A DNA stretch of 64,000 nt, taken from NCBI GenBank assembly GCA_934394565.1, contig CAKRQV010000011.1, forward strand, positions 1 through 64,000. Direction: 5' to 3'. The notes beneath the pieces are model-generated. The model was not told the origin of the DNA, did no database searches, and saw only the letters and a list, made by a program, of their open reading frames with translations. The DNA comes from an uncultured Lachnospiraceae bacterium. GTDB taxonomy: Bacteria; Bacillota; Clostridia; Lachnospirales; Lachnospiraceae. Of the stretch, positions 34,837 through 43,128 are shown in pieces (the first letter of the stretch is position 1; every line of letters begins with the position of its first letter). Both the position numbers and the translations under genes were made by a program.

Positions 34837-35931
34837 TTATAGGATCACATCCTCTAACTCTTTTGCGTAGGATGTGATTACTTTGTAGCCGTCTTTGGTA
34901 ACAAGCACATCATCTTCGATACGAACACCACCGACGCCCGGAAGATAGATACCCGGCTCACATGTAAAGATCATGCCCTCTTCCATGATAAGCTCATTAA
35001 CATCATCCATATACGGATCTTCATGAATATCAAGACCGATACCATGGCCTGTACGATGCAGGAATTTATCACCATAGCCGTATTTCTCGATCACTTTTCT
35101 GGCTGCCTGATCAACATATTTTGCCGGTTTTCCAGGTTCAACCTCTGCAATAGCAGCTCTGTTAGCTTCTAATACGATGTTGTAAATGTCACGCATCTGT
35201 GCATCCGGCTCACCGATGAAGAAGTTACGGGACAGGTCTGCCCAGTAGTACTGATAGCATGTACAGAAGTCAACTGTGATCGTATCACCTTTTTTAATCA
35301 GGCGTTCACTCGGCCATCCGTGCGGGCTGTCAGAACTCGGCCCTGTTAATGTCTGGATACAGGTAGTCTCTGTAATAACACCCGGTGTCTTAGCCATCGT
35401 ACAGTACAGATCCAGTGCCATTTCCTTCTCAGAAACGCCTTCTTTCATTATAGTTTTCAGATGATCCAGCGCAACGTTTGCTGCATCAGATGCCTTCATA
35501 ATCAGCTCGATTTCTAAATCGTCTTTGATCTGGCGAGCCAGCTTGAACATATCTGCCACATCTACTAACGGCATATTCAGTTCATTGAGAATGTTACCAA
35601 TGCGCATGGAGTAGTAGCTCATCTCTACTCCCAGTGTAGCACAGCCTGCGATCTGCTCTTTCAAAACACCGATCGGGCCAACGCTATCCTGATACTGTAC
35701 CTCTGTAACTGTTGTTCCAGCCATACAGTTGGAGTTTACAGTAGGAATAATCGCATTGCAGGTTTCTTTCTCTGCATCAAGTACCAGACCAAGAAAGCGG
35801 TCATACGGATGAAGCATAACACCAGTTAAGTGATACATTGTTAAAGAATCACCTACGATTGCTTTGGAAATGTTGTTGCGACGAAGAGACTCATATGCTT
35901 TTTTTCGTCTGTTTTCATATACATGCTGCAT
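34837..35931 (-). CDS. M24-family metallopeptidase (Xaa-Pro aminopeptidase/creatinase-like)
   Basis: 364 residues. An N-terminal creatinase_N domain (1-130) precedes a pita-bread catalytic domain with the five metal ligands visible: Asp in TVDFCTCYQYYWADLSR (two), His in HRTGHGIGLDIHE, Glu in FTCEPGIYLP and Glu in GGVRIEDDVLV. Family members cleave Xaa-Pro peptides, or C-N bonds in creatine; fold alone does not say which. The start at 35931 follows AAGGAGG; the ORF extends seven codons further. It diverges from the racemase gene across a 313-bp regulatory region and is probably part of its regulon. Confidence 0.88.
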   Translation of the reverse strand: MQHVYENRRKKAYESLRRNNISKAIVGDSLTMYHLTGVMLHPYDRFLGLVLDAEKETCNAIIPTVNSNCMAGTTVTEVQYQDSVGPIGVLKEQIAGCATLGVEMSYYSMRIGNILNELNMPLVDVADMFKLARQIKDDLEIELIMKASDAANVALDHLKTIMKEGVSEKEMALDLYCTMAKTPGVITETTCIQTLTGPSSDSPHGWPSERLIKKGDTITVDFCTCYQYYWADLSRNFFIGEPDAQMRDIYNIVLEANRAAIAEVEPGKPAKYVDQAARKVIEKYGYGDKFLHRTGHGIGLDIHEDPYMDDVNELIMEEGMIFTCEPGIYLPGVGGVRIEDDVLVTKDGYKVITSYAKELEDVIL

Positions 35932-35992
35932 AATACTTTCCTCCTTTATCATGTTACATAATTTTTTTACTACTTATTCACTTTTGTTCAAG

Positions 35993-36033
35993 AATTAATT
36001 ATGTATATTATAAAACGAACTTTGTAATTTCAA
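35993..36033 (-). promoter_or_regulatory. M24 gene promoter and shared motifs
   Basis: Minus strand TTGAAA (36033-36028), 17 nt, TAATAT (36010-36005). The plus strand reads AATTAATTATGT (35993-36004), a motif also found before the MttB and MFS genes. Overlapping it, TGTATATTATAAAACGAA (36002-36019) recurs with one change at 36173-36190. Confidence 0.5.
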
Positions 36034-36125
36034 TATAGAATAAATTCCCTTCGTTGTCAAGTGGAATTTATTTTTACAGCAAATAAAAAATTAGTGATTT
36101 TTATTTAATATAGTCGAAGTTTTTA

Positions 36126-36190
36126 TTGTATAAATTATTTTTTATGATATAATAAAGTAAAAGAATTATTGTTGTATATTAAAAAACGAA
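36126..36190 (+). promoter_or_regulatory. Promoter and candidate operator of the racemase-family gene
   Basis: TTGTAT (36126-36131), 16 nt, TATAAT (36148-36153). About 20 nt downstream is TGTATATTAAAAAACGAA (36173-36190), a one-mismatch copy of the 18-mer at 36002-36019, placed where a repressor would block transcription. Confidence 0.55.
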
Positions 36191-36244
36191 GTAAAAAAAT
36201 AAGTCAAAAACAAAACTACTATATTATGTATGGAGGTCTTTATT

Positions 36245-37033
36245 ATGTATTATCAGGCACATGACAAAGATATCGAAAAAATCTACACAAGAAAAAATCA
36301 CAAATGCTATGGCATGGGCTTAGGAATCATCATTCTTGATGATGTATATCCGGGATTTCCCGGAGACGTTCGTAATGCAAGCGCATTCCCTTTCCCTATT
36401 CAGTATGAAGTCGTCGAAAACGTAGATATTTTTACACTGCTTTACAAAGAAGACAAAAGCTGCTGCTTAGAACCGATCCTGAAAGCAGCCAAAAAACTGG
36501 AATCCATGGGATGCCGTGCTATTGCAGCCGAGTGTGGATATTTCGCATACTTCCAGAAAGCTGTTGCCGGTGAAGTAGACATTCCGGTATTTATGTCCAG
36601 CTTACTTCAGGTTCCGTTAATCCAGCAGACAATCGGGCCGAAGAAATCTGTCGGTATTCTTTGTGCCAAAAAGAACTGCCTGACAGATACCCATCTCGAA
36701 AGAGTTGGCATCCAAATCGGAAGTAATTACTTTGTAAATGGTGCCCAGGATGATTATTCCTGCCATGCCTTTGACACGCTCTGGGACAAGAATGTACGCC
36801 CGGAACAGCCGTGGTCCGATTATGCAAGTGCTGAAAAGAGCATGATTGAAATCGCTAAAGACATGAAAGCCAAACATCCGGAAATGGGCGCTCTTATGCT
36901 GGAATGTACAGGTATGCAGCCGTTTGCCAGAGCCATCCAGAGAGAAATCGATATGCCGGTTTACAGCTGGGGGACTCTTCTTGATTATGCTTACGCAACA
37001 AGTGTACATCGTGACTACTACGGACACGTTTGA
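36245..37033 (+). CDS. Aspartate/glutamate racemase-family enzyme
   Basis: 262 residues with the two-lobed fold of the family. The paired catalytic cysteines are in AIAAECGYFAYFQ (first lobe) and GALMLECTGMQPFARA (second lobe); VDIPVFMSSLLQVP and GPKKSVGILCAKK are also family-typical. The family includes Asp, Glu and hydantoin racemases and maleate isomerase, so the substrate is open. The start at 36245 uses the GGAGG of ATGGAGGTC 12 nt upstream; that ATG (36230) is in frame but has no site of its own. Next to M24, XRE-cupin, serine dehydratase and MttB-family genes. Confidence 0.85.
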   Translation: MYYQAHDKDIEKIYTRKNHKCYGMGLGIIILDDVYPGFPGDVRNASAFPFPIQYEVVENVDIFTLLYKEDKSCCLEPILKAAKKLESMGCRAIAAECGYFAYFQKAVAGEVDIPVFMSSLLQVPLIQQTIGPKKSVGILCAKKNCLTDTHLERVGIQIGSNYFVNGAQDDYSCHAFDTLWDKNVRPEQPWSDYASAEKSMIEIAKDMKAKHPEMGALMLECTGMQPFARAIQREIDMPVYSWGTLLDYAYATSVHRDYYGHV

Positions 37034-37080
37034 TGTAAAACCTTTTAATACAGCCAATTAATCCTTTTCCAATGTATTAA

Positions 37081-37127
37081 GCACCGAATCCAAAATGAAC
37101 GATTTTTCGACATTCTGGATCCGGTGT
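37081..37127 (+). terminator. Terminator of the racemase-family gene
   Basis: GCACCGAATCCA (37081-37092) and TGGATCCGGTGT (37116-37127) pair with one mismatch, followed by TTTGCATA. Confidence 0.65.
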
Positions 37128-37188
37128 TTTGCATATAACATAAAAAAAACGTCATTTTGAATAAGATCCAATTTTTTCACATTTTTTG

Positions 37189-37217
37189 TTTACATATAAA
37201 ATCTGAGATGATAAAAT
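37189..37217 (+). promoter_or_regulatory. Promoter of the XRE-cupin regulator
   Basis: TTTACA (37189-37194), 17-nt spacer, TAAAAT (37212-37217), 37 nt before the start codon. Confidence 0.55.
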
Positions 37218-37253
37218 CGTTTTGATGGGGGAAATAATCAATGGAGGCAGGAT

Positions 37254-37799
37254 ATGAATAAAATCGGACAGCAGATCAAGCTGTATAGAAAGAAAAAAGG
37301 ATATACATTAGATGATTTATCAGAACGTTGCGGATTGTCAACCAGTTATTTAAGCTTGTTGGAGCGTGGTAAAAACAATCCTACAATATCAACAGTACAG
37401 GGAATATGTACAGCACTTGACGTATCTATGTCTGATCTGTTTAGCGATATAGAAAAAAACAGATTTATCATCCGGGAGAACGAACGCGAATTGCTCTTCT
37501 CTGAGAAAGATACTTTAAAATACTACTCCCTGTCTGACAGAACATGGCCGGTTCAGCTGATCACTATGGAGGTCACAGATTCTGTTGAACACACCTCTCA
37601 CAAGCATGTTTTTTCTGAGATCGGACTGATCCTTGAAGGTCAGATGCAAATTACTATAGACGGTGAGACAACAGAAGTTTCCAAAGGAGACAGCTTATAC
37701 ATCATGCAGGGAAGTGAACACAGCTTCTACAACACCGGTACCGTTCCCTGTAACTCCTTATGGATTCAGGTCAGAAAACCTTCAGACAATAACGATTGA
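37254..37799 (+). CDS. XRE-family regulator with C-terminal cupin sensor domain
   Basis: 181 residues. Residues 5-62 form the helix-turn-helix (IGQQIKLYRKKKGYTLDDLS then GLSTSYLSLLERGKNNPT). Residues 105-177 form a cupin barrel (EHTSHKHVFSEIGLILEGQM, VSKGDSLYIMQGSEHSFYN) expected to bind a small molecule or metal. Regulators of this architecture usually sit beside the catabolic genes they control. A GGAGG site precedes the start. It is the only intact regulator in the 34.8-42.9 kb block and so the best candidate for the shared AATTrATTATGT motifs. Confidence 0.9.
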   Translation: MNKIGQQIKLYRKKKGYTLDDLSERCGLSTSYLSLLERGKNNPTISTVQGICTALDVSMSDLFSDIEKNRFIIRENERELLFSEKDTLKYYSLSDRTWPVQLITMEVTDSVEHTSHKHVFSEIGLILEGQMQITIDGETTEVSKGDSLYIMQGSEHSFYNTGTVPCNSLWIQVRKPSDNND

Positions 37800-37833
37800 T
37801 AGTCTTTTTCTTCAAAACTTCATTATAAACAGG

Positions 37834-37858
37834 CAGGTTCTTCGGAACCTGTTTTTTT
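37834..37858 (+). terminator. Terminator of the XRE-cupin gene
   Basis: CAGGTTC, TTCG tetraloop, GAACCTG (37834-37851), then TTTTTTT. Confidence 0.9.
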
Positions 37859-37860
37859 AT

Positions 37861-37950
37861 GTGAGCAACAAGTCAAAGCCCGTGCTTGCATGAGACCCTG
37901 GCGACTGTCGCGTTAACTCGAGAAACTTGCGGAGCGCGTTTCTCAAGTTA
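37861..37950. other. Structured intergenic segment without ORF
   Basis: Contains GCGACTGTCGC, which is self-complementary, and AACTCGAGAAAC (37915-37926) facing GTTTCTCAAGTT (37938-37949), a 12-bp stem with one mismatch. There is no coding potential and no U tract. It could be a remnant repeat or small RNA. Confidence 0.35.
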
Positions 37951-37970
37951 TATTGCGTTAAAAAGCGAAA

Positions 37971-38018
37971 AAAAGTTGCTGCTTTGCAGATTAGAGTTTC
38001 TTCTTTCTGCAAAGCAGC
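37971..38018 (-). terminator. Terminator of the serine dehydratase-MttB unit
   Basis: GCTGCTTTGCAG (37978-37989) and CTGCAAAGCAGC (38007-38018) are exact complements; minus strand continues AACTTTTTTTC. It ends the unit beginning at the MttB promoter. Confidence 0.85.
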
Positions 38019-38059
38019 AGCTTTATCGTTTACTGTATTGCCATTTGCTTTATCTATAA

Positions 38060-39652
38060 TCAGCGGGCAGCATCGCGGATATCCTGCTCTTTTGCCAGCT
38101 GCTGGCCACAAGGTGTAATGCACAGACCACCTTTACAGGTACAGCGAAGCTCGGACGGAAGCTGTTTTCCTACGCGGAACAGTGTTTCAGCTGTCTGATC
38201 CAACGGAATCAGCGGCTCAAAGCCGCCCATAACCATATTTGCACAAACCACAGCATTTGCTGCTGACATAGCGTTTCTGTTGATACACGGAATCTGTACC
38301 AGTCCGGCTACCGGGTCACAGATTGTGCCCAGGATATTCTGCACTGCACAGGAAGCTGCCATACAGGACTGCTCTGGTGTACCACCCATGAGATACACAA
38401 GACCGCCTGCAGCCATACCGGAAGCTGCACCAGGCTCAACCTGACATCCGTATAACTCTGCAGAATAATTGCAGTCTTTGCTCATTACGATACCAATGAT
38501 AGATGTAACAAACATTGCTTTGACTTTTTCTTCCAGGCCAAGGCCAAGGTGTGTTGCAGTACCCAGCACCGAGCCTGGAAATACACCCGCAGATCCACCG
38601 GTAGGCGCACACAAAACAACACCCATTGCACTACTATACTCCATAGTGGCCATTGCCCACGGAACAGCGGTATTTAACACCCCCATATCCAGAGCTTTCG
38701 GATTCTTCTTAACGTACTCTTCTACTTTACCGGATGTCGGTCCGATGATACCTGCCATATCGATATCACCTTTAAGAGCCGCTTTAGAGCTGTGCTCCAT
38801 TGTATTGACAACATACTCCATGAACTTCCATACTTCATCATATGTCCATCCACTGCGAGCCATTTCGTAGTCAATTGCAAGCTCCCAGAGCTCTTTTTTG
38901 GTTTTCTTTGCAACATCGAGCATCTCTTCAGCACTTACAAACGGCAGTTTGCAATGGCGATTGGACGGTACTGCAAGAACAGGAGTCACATAACGAACCT
39001 CTTCTACGCAAGGATTAGCTTTAAACTGCTCCAGAAGCTCCTCAGAAACCGGCTGTCTCTGTTTCAGATTGATCAGACATTTTCCATCTTTCTCGGAAAC
39101 TGTTGATCCCTCATCCGGAAGAAGAAGCGCAGAAAGTTCTTTCATTAAAGCTTCTGCCTCTTCCCTGTTGCAATCTGTAAAGAGCAGCACTTCATAGCAG
39201 TCTCCCACAATTGCGATCGGGTAACCGTCAACCTCCAAAAGCTTTACCGTCCCTCCCCCCGTGGAATCGGAATGCACTACGACAGCTCTGCCTTCTGCAT
39301 TTTCCAGTGTAAGGTGGGATATATTCGGTACGATCGGCGGAAAATCTTCGATTACGAATTCGATATCCACTCCTGCTGCTTTTGCATCAGCAAATGCTGT
39401 CAGTGTTGCCGGATCTTCCGGGCGTCTGCCCAGAAGACCGTTAATATATCCCATATCCGAACGCTGTCCTTTATACATCAGTGTATAAGCACCATCCCTG
39501 GCAAAAGCGATTGTTGCTTTTTTCAGCTCGCCCGGCAGAAGCTGCCGGGAAAGATAGCCAATTCTGGATGGGCCACATGTATGAGAACTTGAAGGGCCAG
39601 TCATAACCGGTCCAACGATATCATTAAAAATACTTGGATTCTGTCTTTTCAT
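38060..39652 (-). CDS. Iron-sulfur L-serine dehydratase, fused beta-alpha single chain
   Basis: 530 residues. Beta region at the N-terminus (NDIVGPVMTGPSSSHTCGPSR, an ACT-like segment to about 220). Alpha region from about 250 with CAPTGGSAGVFPGSV, cluster cysteines in SKDCNYSAELYGCQVEPGAA and GTICDPVAGLVQIPCINRN, and C-terminal CTCKGGLCITPCG. Deaminates L-serine (or a related hydroxy or thiol amino acid) to pyruvate using an oxygen-labile [4Fe-4S] cluster. It lies 24 bp after the MttB-family gene and ends in the terminator at 37971-38018. The ribosome site is weak (GGTGATG), suggesting coupling to the upstream gene. Confidence 0.9.
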   Translation of the reverse strand: MKRQNPSIFNDIVGPVMTGPSSSHTCGPSRIGYLSRQLLPGELKKATIAFARDGAYTLMYKGQRSDMGYINGLLGRRPEDPATLTAFADAKAAGVDIEFVIEDFPPIVPNISHLTLENAEGRAVVVHSDSTGGGTVKLLEVDGYPIAIVGDCYEVLLFTDCNREEAEALMKELSALLLPDEGSTVSEKDGKCLINLKQRQPVSEELLEQFKANPCVEEVRYVTPVLAVPSNRHCKLPFVSAEEMLDVAKKTKKELWELAIDYEMARSGWTYDEVWKFMEYVVNTMEHSSKAALKGDIDMAGIIGPTSGKVEEYVKKNPKALDMGVLNTAVPWAMATMEYSSAMGVVLCAPTGGSAGVFPGSVLGTATHLGLGLEEKVKAMFVTSIIGIVMSKDCNYSAELYGCQVEPGAASGMAAGGLVYLMGGTPEQSCMAASCAVQNILGTICDPVAGLVQIPCINRNAMSAANAVVCANMVMGGFEPLIPLDQTAETLFRVGKQLPSELRCTCKGGLCITPCGQQLAKEQDIRDAAR

Positions 39653-39676
39653 TTTTTGTCATCACCATTTCATTTG

Positions 39677-41110
39677 TCATAAAAGCTCAGCTTTAGCACG
39701 TTCTAACAGCTCGTCAACTTTTTTAAGTAGCTCCGGATCGAGCTCGATCGGCTCGTCCCTGGCAAGCAGCTCTTCCGCACGTTTTCCGGCACGCTCAACC
39801 AGATCTGGTGTCCCCTGGCGTTCCCACTCAGCCCATACACTGTCGAATCCGATAGACTGTGTAAATATCTCGGAACGGATATGCTCGATAGTATGCTCCT
39901 GCTCCATGAATGTTTCGTCGTTTTCGATTACGTCGCAAAGCGCTTCATATCCAAGTTCTTCTTCATCCTCAGCTTCGAGTGGTTTGTTGGCTTTCTTGAT
40001 CATAGCCATGATCTCATCGTCAATAACCAGCTGGTTCAAAGAACAGCTCATCAAACTGGCTGTACTTCCGAATCCTGTAATAATTGTTCCACCGCCAAGT
40101 GCCGGCAGCAAACCATTGATCATCTTCTCGTAACCCAGCTGTGCATCTGATGCGCAGCTTGTACAAGCGATACCGTAGACATCTGTCATCATACCGATAT
40201 GGCAGGCAAGCTGAGATGCCAGAGAGCTTCCGATGCCCGTCTCCGGAAGACCCAGAAGGTTCTGTGCAGATTTCATATTTACGAAGAACGGTCTTGCACC
40301 GTGGATCAGTACACATTCCGGATTGAATAAGTATGCCACACATGCAAAAGCAAGTACTTCCGCATGGGACTGAGCAACTGTACCGGCAACAGAAAGCGGT
40401 CCTGTAAGTCCTGCCATCGGTGCTGCATGTAATGCTGTCGGGATACCTGCCTCAACCAGCATACGTGTACAATCTGTAATATTTTTTGCCAGACACAGCG
40501 GAGAGTCAGCAGCTACTGCTGTCATACCGATCGGATTGTGTGCAACGTCTTCTCCGCCAAACAGCTTGAACAGCTCTACGATGTATTTTACATTGCTCGG
40601 TGCGGAAATACCCGGTGTATAAATCGGCTTTTTACAATGTTTCAGCATAAGCGCTGTCTGTTTTAACTGTGTGATCTCCGGTTCATAATCGCTTGGATAT
40701 ACCAGTGCACACGGAATATCCAGGTTCGGTAACTGGTTCATCACACGAAGAGCTTCGATCAGATCCTTCTCTGTAGGATTGCGTTTCTCTCCTGTTTTGT
40801 GGTCGACGATCCATGGAATACCTCCGGTACTGTGCGAATATGTTCCTCCAAGCTCAACTTTTAGCTTCTCGCCTGTTGTCGCACATGTAAATGTAACTTC
40901 CTGTTTCAGAGATTTGATCATCTCAGCAACTAATTCCGGAGAAAAGAATATGCGTTCTCCTTCTTCTCTGCATCCGTGCTCGCAAAGCATTGCACGTACC
41001 TCCGGATCCTCGATGCGTACACCAACAGTCTGAATGATTTTAACAGAATACTGATGTAACAGCTCAAGCTGCTTTTCACTTACAGAGTAAAGTTTTGGAT
41101 AGCCTTTCAT
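39677..41110 (-). CDS. Trimethylamine methyltransferase (MttB)-family protein without pyrrolysine
   Basis: 477 residues. The barrel shows GGTYSHSTGGIPWIVD, PSNVKYIVELFKLFGGED, AAPMAGLTGPLSVAGTVAQS and CASDAQLGYEKMINGLLPALGGG, typical of the MttB superfamily. Archaeal MttB has an in-frame TAG for pyrrolysine; this frame has none, placing it with bacterial homologues such as MtgB, MtpB and MtcB, which demethylate quaternary amines onto a corrinoid protein. No corrinoid protein gene lies in this window, which is unusual. It has a consensus promoter with palindromic operator at 41145-41195 and the AGGAAGGAAA site. Followed by L-serine dehydratase. Confidence 0.88.
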   Translation of the reverse strand: MKGYPKLYSVSEKQLELLHQYSVKIIQTVGVRIEDPEVRAMLCEHGCREEGERIFFSPELVAEMIKSLKQEVTFTCATTGEKLKVELGGTYSHSTGGIPWIVDHKTGEKRNPTEKDLIEALRVMNQLPNLDIPCALVYPSDYEPEITQLKQTALMLKHCKKPIYTPGISAPSNVKYIVELFKLFGGEDVAHNPIGMTAVAADSPLCLAKNITDCTRMLVEAGIPTALHAAPMAGLTGPLSVAGTVAQSHAEVLAFACVAYLFNPECVLIHGARPFFVNMKSAQNLLGLPETGIGSSLASQLACHIGMMTDVYGIACTSCASDAQLGYEKMINGLLPALGGGTIITGFGSTASLMSCSLNQLVIDDEIMAMIKKANKPLEAEDEEELGYEALCDVIENDETFMEQEHTIEHIRSEIFTQSIGFDSVWAEWERQGTPDLVERAGKRAEELLARDEPIELDPELLKKVDELLERAKAELL

Positions 41111-41144
41111 AATTGATATTTCCTTCCTGTTTTGTTTTTTTAGG

Positions 41145-41195
41145 AATTGATTATGTTGTTAAATCAAACATAATGCATTTTTTTATAAATGTCAA
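41145..41195 (-). promoter_or_regulatory. MttB-family gene promoter with overlapping palindromic operator
   Basis: Minus strand TTGACA (41195-41190), 17 nt, TATGTT (41172-41167). The -10 lies inside the inverted repeat TTATGTT-N9-AACATAA (41151-41173). The plus-strand left half belongs to AATTGATTATGT (41145-41156), repeated exactly before the MFS gene (41506-41517). Confidence 0.65.
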
Positions 41196-41505
41196 TGATT
41201 TTATTATAAAATACTGAATTTTTACGTTTTTTAAAAGTATATAGCAATTTTATATAAAGATATTCATTTTAATTTTAGCAATAGTTCAAAAAAACGCATT
41301 GTCTTTCCATAATATATTTTTTAACGTCGCCTTGTACATGTTATTTTTTATAATATATGGTAGAAAAATCTCAAATGCATTTCGATTGATTGTGATGCTG
41401 CATAAAAAAGCAGATCATTTTTTAGCAATATAGTAAAATATTTTTTAATATCTAATAATACACTTGTATCTTTTTTTACTATATGTTTTAATATAGGCAT
41501 AAGGA

Positions 41506-41527
41506 AATTGATTATGTAAAAAACGAA
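41506..41527 (+). promoter_or_regulatory. Shared motif before the MFS gene
   Basis: AATTGATTATGT (41506-41517), identical to the copy at 41145, followed by TGTAAAAAACGAA (41515-41527), a shortened form of the 18-mer at 36173. A possible promoter lies just upstream: TTGTAT (41464-41469), 17 nt, TTTAAT (41487-41492). The rest of 41196-41460 is AT-rich with no gene. Confidence 0.5.
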
Positions 41528-41554
41528 ATGAAACGAAGGGAGAAATTCTTTGTC

Positions 41555-42853
41555 ATGAAAGAACAAAACACTCCAGCTAAAAAAGGCGGAAAATTAAAAA
41601 AGAATATTGCAACGCTTGTTATCCTGACAATTGCAGGCGCCATGGTATACTCCTTACCATACTTCAGAAACTACTATTATGATGCATTTATCGAGAGCTT
41701 CCAGATTACCCACATACAGATGGGTATGTTAGGATCTGTCTTCGGGGGCTTCAGTATCATCGCTTTCTTCTTAGGCGGTTTCTGTGCAGACCGTTGGCCG
41801 GCCAAAAAGCTGCTCCCGTTATCACTGTTTGCAACCGGCGGCATGGGCTTACTGTTACTGCTCAAACCTCCGTTCTGGGCTGTATTCCTGATTCATGCTC
41901 TTTGGGGTATCACATCTATCCTTACTTTCTGGAGCGCACTGATCAAAGCACTCCGTTCCATCGCTGATGAGGATGAGCAGGGTAGAGTATTTGGTCTGTT
42001 CGAAGGCGGTCGTGGTATCACAAACATGGTTCAGTCCGCACTGGTTCTGGCCATGTTCGGTTTTCTTGCTTCCAAGATCAATACAAACTTTGCATTGATG
42101 ACAGTTATCGTTGTATATTCAGCTATCAATATCCTTCTCGGTATCCTTGTTATCATCTTCTACAAAGAAGAACACTTTGAACGTCAGACAACTGCACTGA
42201 TCAACGTTCCGGCTATGAAAAAGTTATTAAAAATGCCGACCACATGGCTTCATGTACTGATCATCTTCTGTTCCTATGCTATCTGCTGCAGCTACTTCTA
42301 TATCACCCCATACGCAACAAGCGTATTTGGTGCAACAGCTGTTATCGGTGCTGCTATGGGTTACTTCTCACAGTACTGCCGCCCACTCGGATGTTTCGTA
42401 TCCGGTTTCATGGCTGACAAAATCGGTTCCTCCAAGGTTTGTGCTATCTCCTTTGGCATTCTGATTTTAGGACTTCTGGGCGTTATCTTTACACCGGGAC
42501 AGCCGTCCATGATCTTCATGCTTCTGGTCTTCTGTGCTGCTGTTTACGCTTCTATGTACGGCTGCCAGTCCATGCACTTTGCCATCATGGAGGAAGGCGA
42601 TTATCCAATGGAGACCACCGGTACAGCAAACGCCATCCTGACACCACTCGGATACAGCGTTGAGCTGTTCGCACCGATGGTAGCTGGTCTTTGTCTGAAT
42701 CACTGGGCAGGCGCTGCAGGATACAAAGTATTCTTCTCTATCCTTACCGGTTTGGCAGTTATCGGTCTGATCTCCACTCTTCTGTGGATGGCAAAAACCA
42801 AAGACAGACGTATGGAAATCGCTGCTGCCAAAAAGGCTAAAGCCGGTAAATAA
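41555..42853 (+). CDS. Major facilitator superfamily transporter
   Basis: 432 residues with 12 predicted membrane helices and a basic N-terminus. The first-half loop GGFCADRWPAKKLLPLS and the second-half GFMADKIGSSKVCAISF are the paired MFS loop 2-3 and 8-9 motifs. Distantly similar to oxalate/formate- or nucleoside-type MFS carriers; no substrate can be named. The start at 41555 follows GGGAG with a rather long 12-nt spacing; Met nine codons upstream has no site. It faces away from the MttB-family gene across the shared operator region and is the probable importer for the regulon. Confidence 0.88.
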   Translation: MKEQNTPAKKGGKLKKNIATLVILTIAGAMVYSLPYFRNYYYDAFIESFQITHIQMGMLGSVFGGFSIIAFFLGGFCADRWPAKKLLPLSLFATGGMGLLLLLKPPFWAVFLIHALWGITSILTFWSALIKALRSIADEDEQGRVFGLFEGGRGITNMVQSALVLAMFGFLASKINTNFALMTVIVVYSAINILLGILVIIFYKEEHFERQTTALINVPAMKKLLKMPTTWLHVLIIFCSYAICCSYFYITPYATSVFGATAVIGAAMGYFSQYCRPLGCFVSGFMADKIGSSKVCAISFGILILGLLGVIFTPGQPSMIFMLLVFCAAVYASMYGCQSMHFAIMEEGDYPMETTGTANAILTPLGYSVELFAPMVAGLCLNHWAGAAGYKVFFSILTGLAVIGLISTLLWMAKTKDRRMEIAAAKKAKAGK

Positions 42854-42879
42854 TTCATTTATTTAACCACTACACATAA

Positions 42880-42927
42880 CCGCCGCTTAAACAATTCGAA
42901 ATGGTTTAAGCGGCGGCATTGTTTTTT
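42880..42927 (+). terminator. Terminator of the MFS gene
   Basis: CCGCCGCTTAAAC (42880-42892) and GTTTAAGCGGCGG (42904-42916) are exact complements, followed by CATTGTTTTTT. Confidence 0.9.
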
Positions 42928-43050
42928 CTGATTTTTCTTCTGCAGGTTTTTATACGCTCTCTCGTCTTTTCAAATCTTTGCTTTTTCAGCTTGCATATGA
43001 AACAAGGCCAAACTATTATTTTGATTACATTTTAATTTTTCACTTTTTAA

Positions 43051-43079
43051 TTTACATAAAAAATATGTAATGTTAAAAT
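43051..43079 (+). promoter_or_regulatory. Promoter of the endonuclease/phosphatase-family gene
   Basis: TTTACA (43051-43056), 17 nt, TAAAAT (43074-43079). The inverted repeat TTACATA-N5-TATGTAA (43052-43070) covers the -35, a possible operator. Confidence 0.6.
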
Positions 43080-43128
43080 CAACTATATAGATTGTCTGCA
43101 GCATACTTTTGTTCTATATGAGGTATCT

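Noticed and set aside
36002..36190. Riboswitch in the racemase-family leader
   Set aside because: The repeated 18-mer has no stem-loop potential matching a known aptamer; it is better explained as a protein-binding site.
39677..41110. Pyrrolysine-containing MttB
   Set aside because: The frame is open throughout with no in-frame TAG, and no pyl genes are in the window.
41348..41566. Minus-strand frame of 72 codons in the MttB/MFS control region
   Set aside because: AT-rich random-looking product, no ribosome site, and it overlaps the MFS start.
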